Part shown: piece by piece, positions 1 through 8,251 of the stretch | How positions within the stretch are numbered: position 1 is the stretch's first letter | How the letters are laid out: the number at the start of each line of letters is the position of its first letter | Source: Pricia mediterranea | GTDB lineage: Bacteria; Bacteroidota; Bacteroidia; Flavobacteriales; Flavobacteriaceae | Direction: 5' to 3' | Assembly: GCF_032248455.1 (NCBI RefSeq) | Contig: NZ_JAVTTP010000001.1 | Span: 2,602,501-2,666,500, forward strand | Length of the DNA stretch: 64,000 nt | Translations under genes and position numbers: made by a program | Notes under the pieces: generated by a model | What the model saw: the letters and a program-made list of their open reading frames with translations, nothing else | Told to the model about the DNA's origin: nothing | The model's database searches: none

Positions 1-3000
1 ATATAGATTTTCGGATCGAAGTTCGAGAATAGTGAGAAGAAGTCGATGTTCAGGCCAATGGCTAAGGGAATCAGTCCCAGAACCGTAGTGATAGCGGTCA
101 AGATTACGGGGCGCAGTCTTGCCTTACCCCCGACTACGATGGCATCCGTCGCGTCGTCGATTTTTAAAAGGTCCCGATCATCCAAATCAAGCTTCACCTT
201 TTTACGATCGATCAGAATCTGGGTATAATCCAACAGCACAACGCCATTGTTCACCACAATACCGGCCAGGGAAATGATACCCATCATGGTCATCATGATC
301 ACAAACGGCCATCCGGTGAGCATCAGTCCTCCGAAAACCCCGATAAAACTCAGAAAAATGGCCAACATAATGATAATAGGTTTAGAGATGCCCCCAAACT
401 GAAAGATTAAAATCAGTAAGATTAACCCCAGGCCCGAAAAGAAGGCGCCTACCAAAAACTGCATCTGTTTGTTCTGTTCCTCGATCTGCCCGGTGTAATC
501 GATTTTTACATCATTGGGAAGTCCTTCGAAGTTTTTCATTTCCTCCTGGATCTGGCTAACGATTGCTGCTGCGTTGCCTCCAGGTTTAAGACCTGAATAT
601 ACGGTAACCACCCGGTTCCCGTTACGGTGTTTTATAGCACTAAACCCGGAAGTGTTCTTTTCAGATGCCACGGCCGAAATAGGAATTTCCTTAATCTGTC
701 CGGTAGCGGCGTCCCTAAAGATAATGTTCTGGTTGAAGAGGGCACTCTTGTCATATCGAAGGTCTTTGTTAAAACGAACGTTGATATCGTAGTCGTCACC
801 GTCCTCCTTGTAGACGCCCGCTTTTTCACCGAACAGCGACCGTCTCAATTGGTTGCCCACTTGTCCGGCGGCCACACCCAATTCTCCTGCCTTTTCACGA
901 TCGACGCTTACTCGCATCGATGGTTTGTTCTTGTTCACGTCTATTTTAAGTTCTTCTATGCCTCCGATGTTTCTTGAATTGATGAAATTCACGATATCCT
1001 CGCCGACATCTATCAGTTCCCCATAATCTTTTCCTTCGAGTTCTATATTGATCGGGGAACCTGCTGGTGGGCCGCTGGGCTGTTTCTCCACCGATATGGC
1101 GAGGCCGGGGTAGATGCCATCGAGGGCATCCTGAACTTTCTGGCGGATGATCTCGGTATCTTTTCCTTGACGGAACTTGAACTCGCTAAAGTTGACCGTA
1201 ATTTTTCCCCTATGTGGCATTTCGGCATTGGAACCTCCGTCGGTATAAGGATTGCCAGCCCCTTCGCCTACCTGCGATATCCTTGAGGTTACCATATAAT
1301 TTTCTCCATCTTCCATATACTCGTCCTGATTGAGAACGGTTTGAACCCGGTCTTCGATTTCTTTGGTAACGGCATTGGTTTTTTCAATACTGGTACCTTC
1401 GGGATATTCTAAATACACGAAGATTTCGTTGGGGGTGTTATCGGGAAAAAACTCGATTTTAGTCCTACCGGCGCCGATGGAGGCCCCGAACAGAATGAAT
1501 ACGGCAATCAATAAAAGAAATGTAAGTCCGAAGTACCAGTACACGTTTCCGCCCCGCAGCGCGTGTTTTAACCTTGTTTCATACCAGTTTTCAAATCGGA
1601 CCATGCTATGCCGCTGAAAATTTACGGCCCATCCCTTTAGGAAATACTTATAGACCCAGAACATAAGTGCGGTGACCAATAAGACAGTGCCCAGCCCGCG
1701 TAGGGCCCCGCCGAACGCAAGAATAATGGCGCCTAGCCCCCCCAATATGATACTGAGACGTATCAATTGCCTTAATTTGAGTTCCTTTTCCCCAGTTTCC
1801 ATAAAGTTCGAAACCAGCATCGAGTTCATAAAGATGGCGACAAAAAGCGACGACCCGAGTACCACCGACAGGGTAATCGGGAAATATTTCATGAACTGGC
1901 CGAAAATTCCCGGCCAGAGCCCAAGCGGAACAAAAGCCGCTACGGTGGTAAGGGTCGAAATAATAATGGGTACGGCAATTTCACCAATGCCTTTTTTGGC
2001 CGCTTCGGTTCGCGACATGCCCTCATCCATCAAGCGGTAGACGTTTTCAACGACCACTATCCCATTATCGACCAGCATACCGAGGCCCATGATCATACCG
2101 AAAAGTATCATGGTATTTAGTGTGTAGCCTAAGCCGTTCAGGATCATGAACGACATAAACATCGACATGGGGATAGCGAAACCGACGAAAAGCGCATTTC
2201 GGAAGCCCAAAAAGAACATGAGTACCGTGACGACCAGAATAATTCCAAAAATGATGTTGTTCACCAAATCGTCGACTTGGTTCAAGGTACGGGTCGAGGA
2301 ATCGTTGGTTATTGATATATGTAAATCGGAGGGAAAATAGTTGGCCTGGGTCTCCTTGATGATTTCCTTAATTTTATCCGCAGCGGAAATAGAGTTCCGG
2401 CCGGCCCTTTTTTTCACGTCGAGCATTACGACACTTTCCCCGAATTCACGGGCGTATGTGGTTTTATCCTTTTCATCGAAGGTTACGTTGGCGATATCTT
2501 TTAAGTATACCGCTCCGTTCTCCGATTTTACCACGAAGTCGTTTAGCTGTTTAGGATTTTCGATTTCTCCGATAATACGAACGGTGCGCCGTTGTCCACC
2601 GATTTTAAGATTCCCGGCGGACATGGTCATATTTCCGTTGCTTATGGCGTTGATGACGTCCTGAAAACTGACTTTTGCGGCCATCATTTTATAAACATCA
2701 ACGGCCACTTCGACCTCTTTTTCCTGAACCCCTCTGATATCTGCCTGTTTGATCTCGGGCAGGTCCTCGATTTCATCTTGCAGGTATTCGGCAAATTCCT
2801 TGAGTCGCTGTACGGGGTAGTCCCCGGTAAAATTGATATTCATTATCGGGAACTCCTCCGAAAAGTTGAGATCGAAAATATTGGGTTCTACCTTGGCCCC
2901 GTTGAAAAGCGGCCAGTCTTCGCTGGCTTTTTCCCCGTCTACCTCGTCCTTGACCTTTTGTTTCGCGGATTCCACTGTAATATCCTCGTCGAACTCGACC

Positions 3001-3308
3001 GTTATGATGGAATAGTCTTCTTGCGAGGTGGAGACGACTTCGATGACGTTGCTTACATTCTTCAATCGATCTTCAAGCGGGTCGGTAATCAGGCGCTCGA
3101 TATCTTCGGCGGTGTTGCCGGGAAAGGGGGTGCTAATGTAAATCTTGGTCTCGATAATTTCGGGGAAGTCCTCCCGTGGCATCGCCATATAGGCCGAGAA
3201 GCCCAACCACAGGAAGATGCCGATCAAGACGTAAATGACCGACGGGTTATCGATGGCCCATGATGAGGGACGGAATTCCTTTTCGGCGTTCTTTTTAATT
3301 TTGCTCAT
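1..3308 (-). CDS. RND family efflux permease (AcrB/HAE1 type), C-terminus cut by window edge
   Basis: Inner-membrane proton-driven pump of a tripartite efflux system. The reading frame is open from the ATG at 3308 to the window edge, giving 1,102 residues, so only a short C-terminal tail is missing (family 1,030-1,170). The N-terminus has a membrane segment followed by MPREDFPEI and a porter-domain region. The proton-relay helix reads GMLVDNGIVVVEN, with one of the two adjacent Asp of AcrB replaced by Asn, which is frequent in this subfamily. The second half repeats the fold and ends with the conserved GKARLRPVILTAI stretch near 60-110. It is last in a tetR-tolC-adaptor-permease operon. The repeat element at 3322-3826 separates it from the adaptor. 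Substrate unknown. Confidence 0.93.
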   Translation of the reverse strand, partial: MSKIKKNAEKEFRPSSWAIDNPSVIYVLIGIFLWLGFSAYMAMPREDFPEIIETKIYISTPFPGNTAEDIERLITDPLEDRLKNVSNVIEVVSTSQEDYSIITVEFDEDITVESAKQKVKDEVDGEKASEDWPLFNGAKVEPNIFDLNFSEEFPIMNINFTGDYPVQRLKEFAEYLQDEIEDLPEIKQADIRGVQEKEVEVAVDVYKMMAAKVSFQDVINAISNGNMTMSAGNLKIGGQRRTVRIIGEIENPKQLNDFVVKSENGAVYLKDIANVTFDEKDKTTYAREFGESVVMLDVKKRAGRNSISAADKIKEIIKETQANYFPSDLHISITNDSSTRTLNQVDDLVNNIIFGIILVVTVLMFFLGFRNALFVGFAIPMSMFMSFMILNGLGYTLNTMILFGMIMGLGMLVDNGIVVVENVYRLMDEGMSRTEAAKKGIGEIAVPIIISTLTTVAAFVPLGLWPGIFGQFMKYFPITLSVVLGSSLFVAIFMNSMLVSNFMETGEKELKLRQLIRLSIILGGLGAIILAFGGALRGLGTVLLVTALMFWVYKYFLKGWAVNFQRHSMVRFENWYETRLKHALRGGNVYWYFGLTFLLLIAVFILFGASIGAGRTKIEFFPDNTPNEIFVYLEYPEGTSIEKTNAVTKEIEDRVQTVLNQDEYMEDGENYMVTSRISQVGEGAGNPYTDGGSNAEMPHRGKITVNFSEFKFRQGKDTEIIRQKVQDALDGIYPGLAISVEKQPSGPPAGSPINIELEGKDYGELIDVGEDIVNFINSRNIGGIEELKIDVNKNKPSMRVSVDREKAGELGVAAGQVGNQLRRSLFGEKAGVYKEDGDDYDINVRFNKDLRYDKSALFNQNIIFRDAATGQIKEIPISAVASEKNTSGFSAIKHRNGNRVVTVYSGLKPGGNAAAIVSQIQEEMKNFEGLPNDVKIDYTGQIEEQNKQMQFLVGAFFSGLGLILLILIFQFGGISKPIIIMLAIFLSFIGVFGGLMLTGWPFVIMMTMMGIISLAGIVVNNGVVLLDYTQILIDRKKVKLDLDDRDLLKIDDATDAIVVGGKARLRPVILTAITTVLGLIPLAIGLNIDFFSLFSNFDPKIY

Positions 3309-3335
3309 TTTTTTTCAGCAGTTAGTCTATAGACG

Positions 3336-3710
3336 TTAGACGTTAGTACTTTTGTTGAGATATTTTTGTAAAGACCGGATCATCTTGGCTAGTTCTTGCA
3401 GTTTCATTCTAAGTTCGTTTTCCGTTTCAAGGGCTATGTAGCCTTACCGTTCGGCAATTTTTGAACAGACAACACATTCCTTGACAGAGTTTCCTGCGAT
3501 TTGTAGGAATCTATTGAACTGCGGGTTCGTGTCGCCTGAGCACTCCGCAATATTTAATGCAATAGAAGTTGCTGCCCTAATGAACTGCGATGTCAACCTA
3601 TAGGTCTCCTCCTTTAGAAAAGCATCGGTAACCTTATAGACCCTATCAATCAAATCAAGAGCTTTCGCGTATACTTTTAGGTCCTCAAAAGCAAATTTTA
3701 TTTGTGACAT
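3336..3710 (-). pseudogene. Four-helix bundle protein (S23/IVP, Avd-like), interrupted by an in-frame stop
   Basis: The ATG at 3710 opens an 88-residue frame (FEDLKVYAKALDLIDRVY ... SVKECVVCSKIAER) that matches the start of the four-helix-bundle proteins related to 23S rRNA intervening-sequence proteins and the Avd accessory protein of diversity-generating retroelements. It stops at TAA 3444-3446, but the same frame continues for 35 more residues (GYIALETENELRMKLQELA...) to a second TAA at 3336-3338. The restored product is about 124 residues, the usual family length, so a CAA-to-TAA change is likely. The truncated form would lack the fourth helix. It is embedded in heptamer arrays. Sequencing error is possible but the site is not a homopolymer. 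Confidence 0.8.
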
Positions 3711-3730
3711 ACAGATAATAATATTTTTTT

Positions 3731-3826
3731 CGTCTAACGTCTAACGTCTAACGTCTAACGTCTAACGTCTAACGTCTAACGTCTAACGTCTAACGTCTAA
3801 CGTCTAACGTCTAACGTCTAACGTCT
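3731..3826. repeat. Tandem heptamer array, CGTCTAA x 13.7
   Basis: Ninety-six bases of exact 7-bp tandem repeat. Read on the minus strand, the direction of the efflux operon, each unit is TTAGACG. Because 7 is not a multiple of 3, TAG falls in every frame within three units, so any frame entering the array stops quickly. The adaptor gene does so at 3804. Confidence 0.97.
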
Positions 3827-4988
3827 CCTTTATCTTGACCTTCTGTCCGTCCTTGACCGTTCGGGCACCTTCTTTAATTACTTGGCTGCCCGGTTCGATG
3901 CCGGTCAACACCTCGATCTGTGCGCCTTGGGTCTTCCCGGTTGTAATGATGGTTCTTTTCGCAACGGCCTCGTTATCACTATCGGACGCTTCTGCCAGAT
4001 ACACGAATTGCTCCCCTTCCGCATTTTCGGAAATGATACTCGACGGGATCATAATGGCGTCGTCGCTCGTATAATCGTTCAAGCTTACCTTGGCCGTAAG
4101 ATTGGGTTTTATCTTTCCGTCTTTGTTCGGAACGGGAATTTCGACGTTAAACGAACGGTTCGAGGGCTTGATAAAGTTGCCTGTCTCTCGAATTTTAGTA
4201 GTCACGCTGTCACCCAGTACCGGAAAATAGACCATCGCCTTCTTGCCTTTGGACACGTCACCAAGATAAATTTCTGGCACGTCAACGGTAATGTACATAT
4301 CGGATAGGTTGACAATGCGAAACACTTCCGAACCCGGACCGGGCGAAACGACCGTGCCCTGATCCTTGATGACGTTGTCTATGATTCCCGAAAAAGGAGC
4401 CTTTATAGTAGATTTTCCCAATTGACTCTCCGCTTGTTCCACGGAATTCTGGGCCGCCTCGTAGTTGCTCTTAGCGGATAGGTATTCGATTTCCGAACCT
4501 ATTTTCTGGTCCCAAAGCCGTTTTCTGCGCTCGTAGGTAGTCCTTGCCAGTTCGGCCTGCGTTTTTAATTGGGCCAATTGGCTGCTCATACCCCCGTCAT
4601 CGATTACGGCAAGGGTTTGGCCCTTGGTCACTCGATCGCCTTCTTGAACGTACACCCGTTGTAGGGTGCCGGCCATTTCAGGATAGACTAGCACGTTTTG
4701 TTTGGTCTTTACGTCACCCTGCAGTTCGAGAAAGTGGACGAACTTTTGGGGTTCGGCGGCAATCGTATTCACCAACGGAAGCCGTTCTGCGCCGGATTTG
4801 GCCGCGATGACGGAATCCAGTTTGCGCAAGTCCGCATCAATCTCTTTCCGTCGATCCGCAATTTCGGATTTCTTGGCACGCAAGGACTCCAAATTTCCTT
4901 GGGCGATCAGGGAATCGACGGATTCATCTTTGCCCCCGCAGGAAGAAAGAATAATCGCTGCAATAAGAATGGGTATTGTTGTTTTCAT
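3804..4988 (-). CDS. RND efflux periplasmic adaptor (membrane fusion) lipoprotein
   Basis: 394 residues. The N-terminus ends in a lipobox (LSSC), so it should be a lipoprotein of the inner-membrane periplasmic face that bridges the permease and the TolC channel. After a coiled coil near residues 25-65, the lipoyl/barrel-sandwich half motif (VYVQEGDRVTKGQTLAVIDD) lies near 110-130, then an alpha-hairpin (about 135-190) and the second lipoyl half (APFSGIIDNVIKDQG). A beta-barrel and a membrane-proximal domain follow. The last residues after KVKIKE are encoded by the heptamer array, which also supplies the TAG stop, so the natural C-terminus was probably replaced. tolC lies 23 bp upstream. Confidence 0.93.
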   Translation of the reverse strand: MKTTIPILIAAIILSSCGGKDESVDSLIAQGNLESLRAKKSEIADRRKEIDADLRKLDSVIAAKSGAERLPLVNTIAAEPQKFVHFLELQGDVKTKQNVLVYPEMAGTLQRVYVQEGDRVTKGQTLAVIDDGGMSSQLAQLKTQAELARTTYERRKRLWDQKIGSEIEYLSAKSNYEAAQNSVEQAESQLGKSTIKAPFSGIIDNVIKDQGTVVSPGPGSEVFRIVNLSDMYITVDVPEIYLGDVSKGKKAMVYFPVLGDSVTTKIRETGNFIKPSNRSFNVEIPVPNKDGKIKPNLTAKVSLNDYTSDDAIMIPSSIISENAEGEQFVYLAEASDSDNEAVAKRTIITTGKTQGAQIEVLTGIEPGSQVIKEGARTVKDGQKVKIKETLDVRR

Positions 4989-5011
4989 CGTTGTGCGTTA
5001 AGTTGACATCT

Positions 5012-6358
5012 TTATTCTTCGTTCAATATGACTTCTAGGTTCGTTTTCGTGTTTATCACTTCTACCATCGATTGCAGGTATCCCTGTTGTGCGTCGTACA
5101 ATTGGGTCTGGGCCTGCCGAAGTTCAAAACTACTGGCCAGGCCCTCTGTATATTTGATCTGGTTTTTGTTCTCGATACGTTCGGCCAGACCTAGATTCTT
5201 TTCGGCGGTTCGATACTCTTCAATGGCCAGTATGTACTCACTTTTGGCCTGCTGCAATTGAAGGCGTATCTGCTCTTCGGCCTCCGTCAGCTGGGTCTTT
5301 GCCTTTTCCATCGCAATCTTTGCCCGTGCGGTGCTGGCACTGCGTTTACCCGAACTGAATAACGGAATGCTAAGGTCAAAACCCAATATTGCCGAATCGA
5401 ACCATTCTTGGTCTCCATCAAAAAAACTGAATTCGTTGGCAAAGGCCGACGTTCCGTAATTGATAAAGGAGTTTAAAGTAGGTAGGGCACGGCTTCTTGC
5501 CAGTTTCCATTCGTAGTAGCGCTGTTCGGTCAGATTAAAGGCCAATTTATAGTCCACATTGTTTTTCATCTGGAAATCGTTTTCCATCAGCGATAAATCG
5601 ATCTGGGCCTCGGCCAGATTGTCCAGGCTTTCCTCCAGCCGGGTCGGGGCGTCAATGGCAATGCCCATGACCAAGTTCAACATCTGGCGGGTAATGGTTT
5701 CAAGCCTAATGGCGTTCTTCAATTGGTTGTCTACCGAAGATAGGGTAATCTGTAACTGTTCGACACTTTCTTCGTCGCCCAGTCCGTTTTCAAAGAGTTT
5801 TCGTGTCTCAAAAAGGTTCTCTTCGAGATTGGCCTTGTTTTTTTTGAAAATAACCACGCTCTCCTCGGCAAGTAGCACGTTGCCGTAGGCCTCCACGACC
5901 GATTTACGGACTTCTTGATCTGTTTTCTCCTCGGTATTGGCGCTATAGCTCAAAAATGCCTTGGTGGCCTGTACCCCAACGATATAAGAGCCGTCGAAAA
6001 TTTTCTGACTCAAGGTAGCGGTTGCCGTAGCTTGGTGCTGCTGTCCAAAAACAATCGGGAGATAGGTGCCCGGTTCGCCGCCAGTAAATTCAGCGGGAAT
6101 AAGCGAAACCGGTTGTTTCAACTGATTTTGATAGCTTACCGAACCGTTTATCTGGGGTAGGCCTTCTGCAATGGTTTCCCATTTTTGTTTCCGGGCATCA
6201 ATGATGTCCCGACCGGCATTAATTGCGCTGTAGTTATGTTCAAGGGCGAAGTTGATAGCTTCCTCCAAGGTGAAACTATAGGTTTTTTTAACGGTGTCTT
6301 GCGAGAATCCCTGAAGCGTAAAGAATAGGATAAAAAATAGCGTTAAATTATTCCGCAT
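5012..6358 (-). CDS. TolC family outer-membrane efflux channel
   Basis: 448 residues with a cleavable signal peptide ending GFSQ near residue 20. The sequence is helical with the internal duplication typical of TolC/OEP proteins: two long heptad-rich regions (about 160-240 and 345-430) separated by beta-strand segments. It forms the outer-membrane duct of the tripartite pump with the adaptor and permease downstream. Its ATG directly follows the TAA of the tetR gene (TAAATG), implying co-transcription and probably translational coupling. Confidence 0.93.
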   Translation of the reverse strand: MRNNLTLFFILFFTLQGFSQDTVKKTYSFTLEEAINFALEHNYSAINAGRDIIDARKQKWETIAEGLPQINGSVSYQNQLKQPVSLIPAEFTGGEPGTYLPIVFGQQHQATATATLSQKIFDGSYIVGVQATKAFLSYSANTEEKTDQEVRKSVVEAYGNVLLAEESVVIFKKNKANLEENLFETRKLFENGLGDEESVEQLQITLSSVDNQLKNAIRLETITRQMLNLVMGIAIDAPTRLEESLDNLAEAQIDLSLMENDFQMKNNVDYKLAFNLTEQRYYEWKLARSRALPTLNSFINYGTSAFANEFSFFDGDQEWFDSAILGFDLSIPLFSSGKRSASTARAKIAMEKAKTQLTEAEEQIRLQLQQAKSEYILAIEEYRTAEKNLGLAERIENKNQIKYTEGLASSFELRQAQTQLYDAQQGYLQSMVEVINTKTNLEVILNEE

Positions 6359-6964
6359 TTATTCGTGGTTTGAGTTGATGATGCCGTTCAAGATCTTTCT
6401 GCCTGTTGGGGTCACTATACCCCTTAAGTGGTACTCGAGATAATGGTCTTCGAGCTCTTGCATGTCGAAAGTTTCATCGGGGAAAAGTTCACGGTCTTGA
6501 ATGCTTAGCATTCCAGAGAAGTATATTCGGGTGATAAAATCAACGTTGAGATCGTCTCGATACAGATTTTGTTCGATTCCATTGCGAACGTTCCGAACTA
6601 CACAGGTCTGCATGATATCGAACTGTTTCTCCCTAAGGGTACCGAATATTTTCGGATAATATTTTTTTAGTTGGTGCTGGGGCGATGATTTTCCATTTTT
6701 TAAATGTGCCATCGCGAACTTTTTGATGTCATAGATTTCGTCAATAGGATTTTTCTGTAATGAACATATGTGGTCGATACCGCCTGAAATAATCTTAAAC
6801 AACCGATCAGTGCTCACCTCGACCAACCTTGTCTTATTTCGGAAATGCGTGTAGATGGTCTTTTTAGATATGCCGAGTTCTTGGGCCAAATCATCCATTG
6901 TAACGCTCTTGAAACCGAGCTTCAAGAACATATCCGTTGCCTTTTCTAAAATTTTTTCTCTCAT
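6359..6964 (-). CDS. TetR/AcrR family transcriptional regulator
   Basis: 201 residues from the ATG at 6964. The HTH (MDDLAQELGISKKTIYTHF) spans residues about 20-38; the remainder is the variable ligand-binding and dimerisation domain. A longer frame begins at 7003, but the extra 13 residues are not TetR-like and a perfect -7 box (TACATTTG, 6974-6981) lies inside them, so I take 6964 as the start. As first gene of the efflux operon it is probably a local repressor induced by a pump substrate. It is divergent from the prenyl synthase. Confidence 0.9.
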   Translation of the reverse strand: MREKILEKATDMFLKLGFKSVTMDDLAQELGISKKTIYTHFRNKTRLVEVSTDRLFKIISGGIDHICSLQKNPIDEIYDIKKFAMAHLKNGKSSPQHQLKKYYPKIFGTLREKQFDIMQTCVVRNVRNGIEQNLYRDDLNVDFITRIYFSGMLSIQDRELFPDETFDMQELEDHYLEYHLRGIVTPTGRKILNGIINSNHE

Positions 6965-6973
6965 AATCGGGGG

Positions 6974-6981
6974 CAAATGTA
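6974..6981 (-). promoter_or_regulatory. -7 promoter box TACATTTG for the tetR-efflux operon
   Basis: Perfect match to the Bacteroidota -7 consensus TAnnTTTG, ending 9 bases before the chosen tetR start. No clear -33 box was seen. It implies a very short leader. Confidence 0.5.
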
Positions 6982-7071
6982 AGGGAGGAAACTTTAAAAA
7001 CATATAAAGTTTCTGAAGTTTTTTGTCATTTTAACACAGTTCCCTGACGGACGTCATTGTTCGATTTGGTG

Positions 7072-7079
7072 TATTTTTG
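7072..7079 (+). promoter_or_regulatory. -7 promoter box TATTTTTG for polyprenyl synthase
   Basis: Matches TAnnTTTG, 16 bases before the ATG at 7096, in the divergent gap with tetR. Confidence 0.5.
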
Positions 7080-7095
7080 TACTTAAACCTTATCA

Positions 7096-8070
7096 ATGCA
7101 GTCCACCGACCACTATCGTACCGCTTTTACATCTTATTTAGATAACAAAATTTTGATTTCTGAGCCGCGGAATCTGTATGAGCCCATCGCCTATATTTTA
7201 AATCTTGGAGGTAAGCGCTTACGTCCGGTGCTCACCCTGATGGCCACTGAAATTTTTGATGTGGACTATAAGAGAGCTTTGGACGCGGCGCTGGCCATTG
7301 AAGTTTTCCATAATTTTTCGTTGGTACACGACGATATTATGGACGCCGCCCCTTTACGGCGCGGGAAGGCGACCGTACATCAAAAATGGGATGTAAACAC
7401 GGCGATACTCTCGGGGGATGCCATGCTGATAACCGCCTATCAACTCTTTGAAAACTATGCGCCCGATACGTTTCGGGATTTGGCCAAATTGTTCAGTACG
7501 ACCGCCCTTCAGGTCTGTGAGGGACAGCAGTACGATATCGATTTCGAGACGAGAGATGATGTTACGCTGCCCGAATACATGATGATGGTTCAATACAAAA
7601 CGGCCGTTTTAGTGGCCGCTGCCCTGAAAATGGGAGCTATTATCGCGGCTGCTTCCGAACAGGAACAAAATAGGATTTACGCATTCGGACTGAACCTAGG
7701 GATCGCCTTTCAATTGCAGGATGACTATCTCGATGCTTTCGGCGACCCAAAGACGTTCGGAAAACAGGTCGGAGGCGATATCATCGAGAATAAAAAGACA
7801 GTACTTTACCTTAACGTTCATAAAGATGGGAACGATAAGCAGAAAAAGGAGTTGTTGGACCTTTATTCGATACAGCCGAAGAATCCGAGCATCAAAATCG
7901 ATTCCGTCAAAGACCTGTTTTTGGATAGCGGTGCCGCGGAACGGACCCAAATCGCAATTTCGGATTATACGGAGAAGGCATTCGCCATTTTGGAAACCAT
8001 GGATATTTCCGAGGACAAGAAAAAGGTCTTGCGCGGTTTTGGAAAACAGCTAATGGCGCGAAAAGTATGA
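7096..8070 (+). CDS. Polyprenyl (geranylgeranyl/farnesyl-type) diphosphate synthase
   Basis: 324 residues; head-to-tail condensation of isopentenyl diphosphate with an allylic diphosphate in the cytosol. The first Asp-rich motif (DDIMD, residues 79-83, followed by LRRG) and the second (DDYLD, 209-213) bind Mg-diphosphate. GGKRLRP at 38-44 is the IPP-binding region. The product chain length cannot be fixed from sequence; a C15-C20 product for quinones or carotenoids is plausible, and a lycopene cyclase gene lies 9 kb away. Monocistronic as far as seen. Confidence 0.93.
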   Translation: MQSTDHYRTAFTSYLDNKILISEPRNLYEPIAYILNLGGKRLRPVLTLMATEIFDVDYKRALDAALAIEVFHNFSLVHDDIMDAAPLRRGKATVHQKWDVNTAILSGDAMLITAYQLFENYAPDTFRDLAKLFSTTALQVCEGQQYDIDFETRDDVTLPEYMMMVQYKTAVLVAAALKMGAIIAAASEQEQNRIYAFGLNLGIAFQLQDDYLDAFGDPKTFGKQVGGDIIENKKTVLYLNVHKDGNDKQKKELLDLYSIQPKNPSIKIDSVKDLFLDSGAAERTQIAISDYTEKAFAILETMDISEDKKKVLRGFGKQLMARKV

Positions 8071-8103
8071 TAGAACCTACAACATTTCTTTAGAAGTAGG
8101 TAG

Positions 8104-8195
8104 TTAAATGCTTACAGCTAGATTTACTTAATTTGTTGATAATTAAAATGAAAAAACAATTCGAGATGTCCGTCGAACTAAGTCTCGACTACGCT
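8104..8195. repeat. Intergenic palindromic repeat remnants
   Basis: The 180-bp gap after the prenyl synthase has no gene. It contains TTAAATGCT (8104-8112), a motif also found at 52814 and 58981. It also has an imperfect palindrome with arms TCGAGA (8161-8166) and TCTCGA (8183-8188), followed by CTACGCTTGAC. This resembles the CTCGACTCCGCTCGGC unit inside bioF at 51904. It is probably a dispersed short repeat family. Confidence 0.4.
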
Positions 8196-8251
8196 TGACC
8201 TGCTTTTTACCGAAAAGGGAACATAATTAGTAAGTAACTATCTATTGATCT

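Larger units (their letters stand above)
3322..3826. mobile_element. Inverted heptamer-repeat element enclosing a four-helix-bundle gene
   Basis: A 505-bp unit sits between the adaptor and permease genes. Its left arm is four 7-base units (3322-3349; TTAGTCT, ATAGACG, TTAGACG, TTAGTAC). Its right arm is 13.7 exact copies of CGTCTAA (3731-3826), the reverse complement of TTAGACG, so the arms are inverted relative to each other. Between them lies one gene on the minus strand, whose original stop codon falls inside the left arm. The adaptor's last codons and stop lie in the right arm. No transposase is present. That this is a mobile or amplifiable unit is inference from this architecture and from cargo-less relatives elsewhere in the window. 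Confidence 0.6.

Noticed and set aside
2592-3263. Plus-strand ORF of 223 codons
   Set aside because: It is antisense to the RND permease, whose minus-strand frame has clear family motifs throughout.
3731-3826. CRISPR array
   Set aside because: Seven-base units in direct tandem with no spacers; no cas genes nearby.
3322-3826. Diversity-generating retroelement because of the Avd-like protein
   Set aside because: No reverse transcriptase, template or variable repeat pair is present; only the bundle fold is shared.
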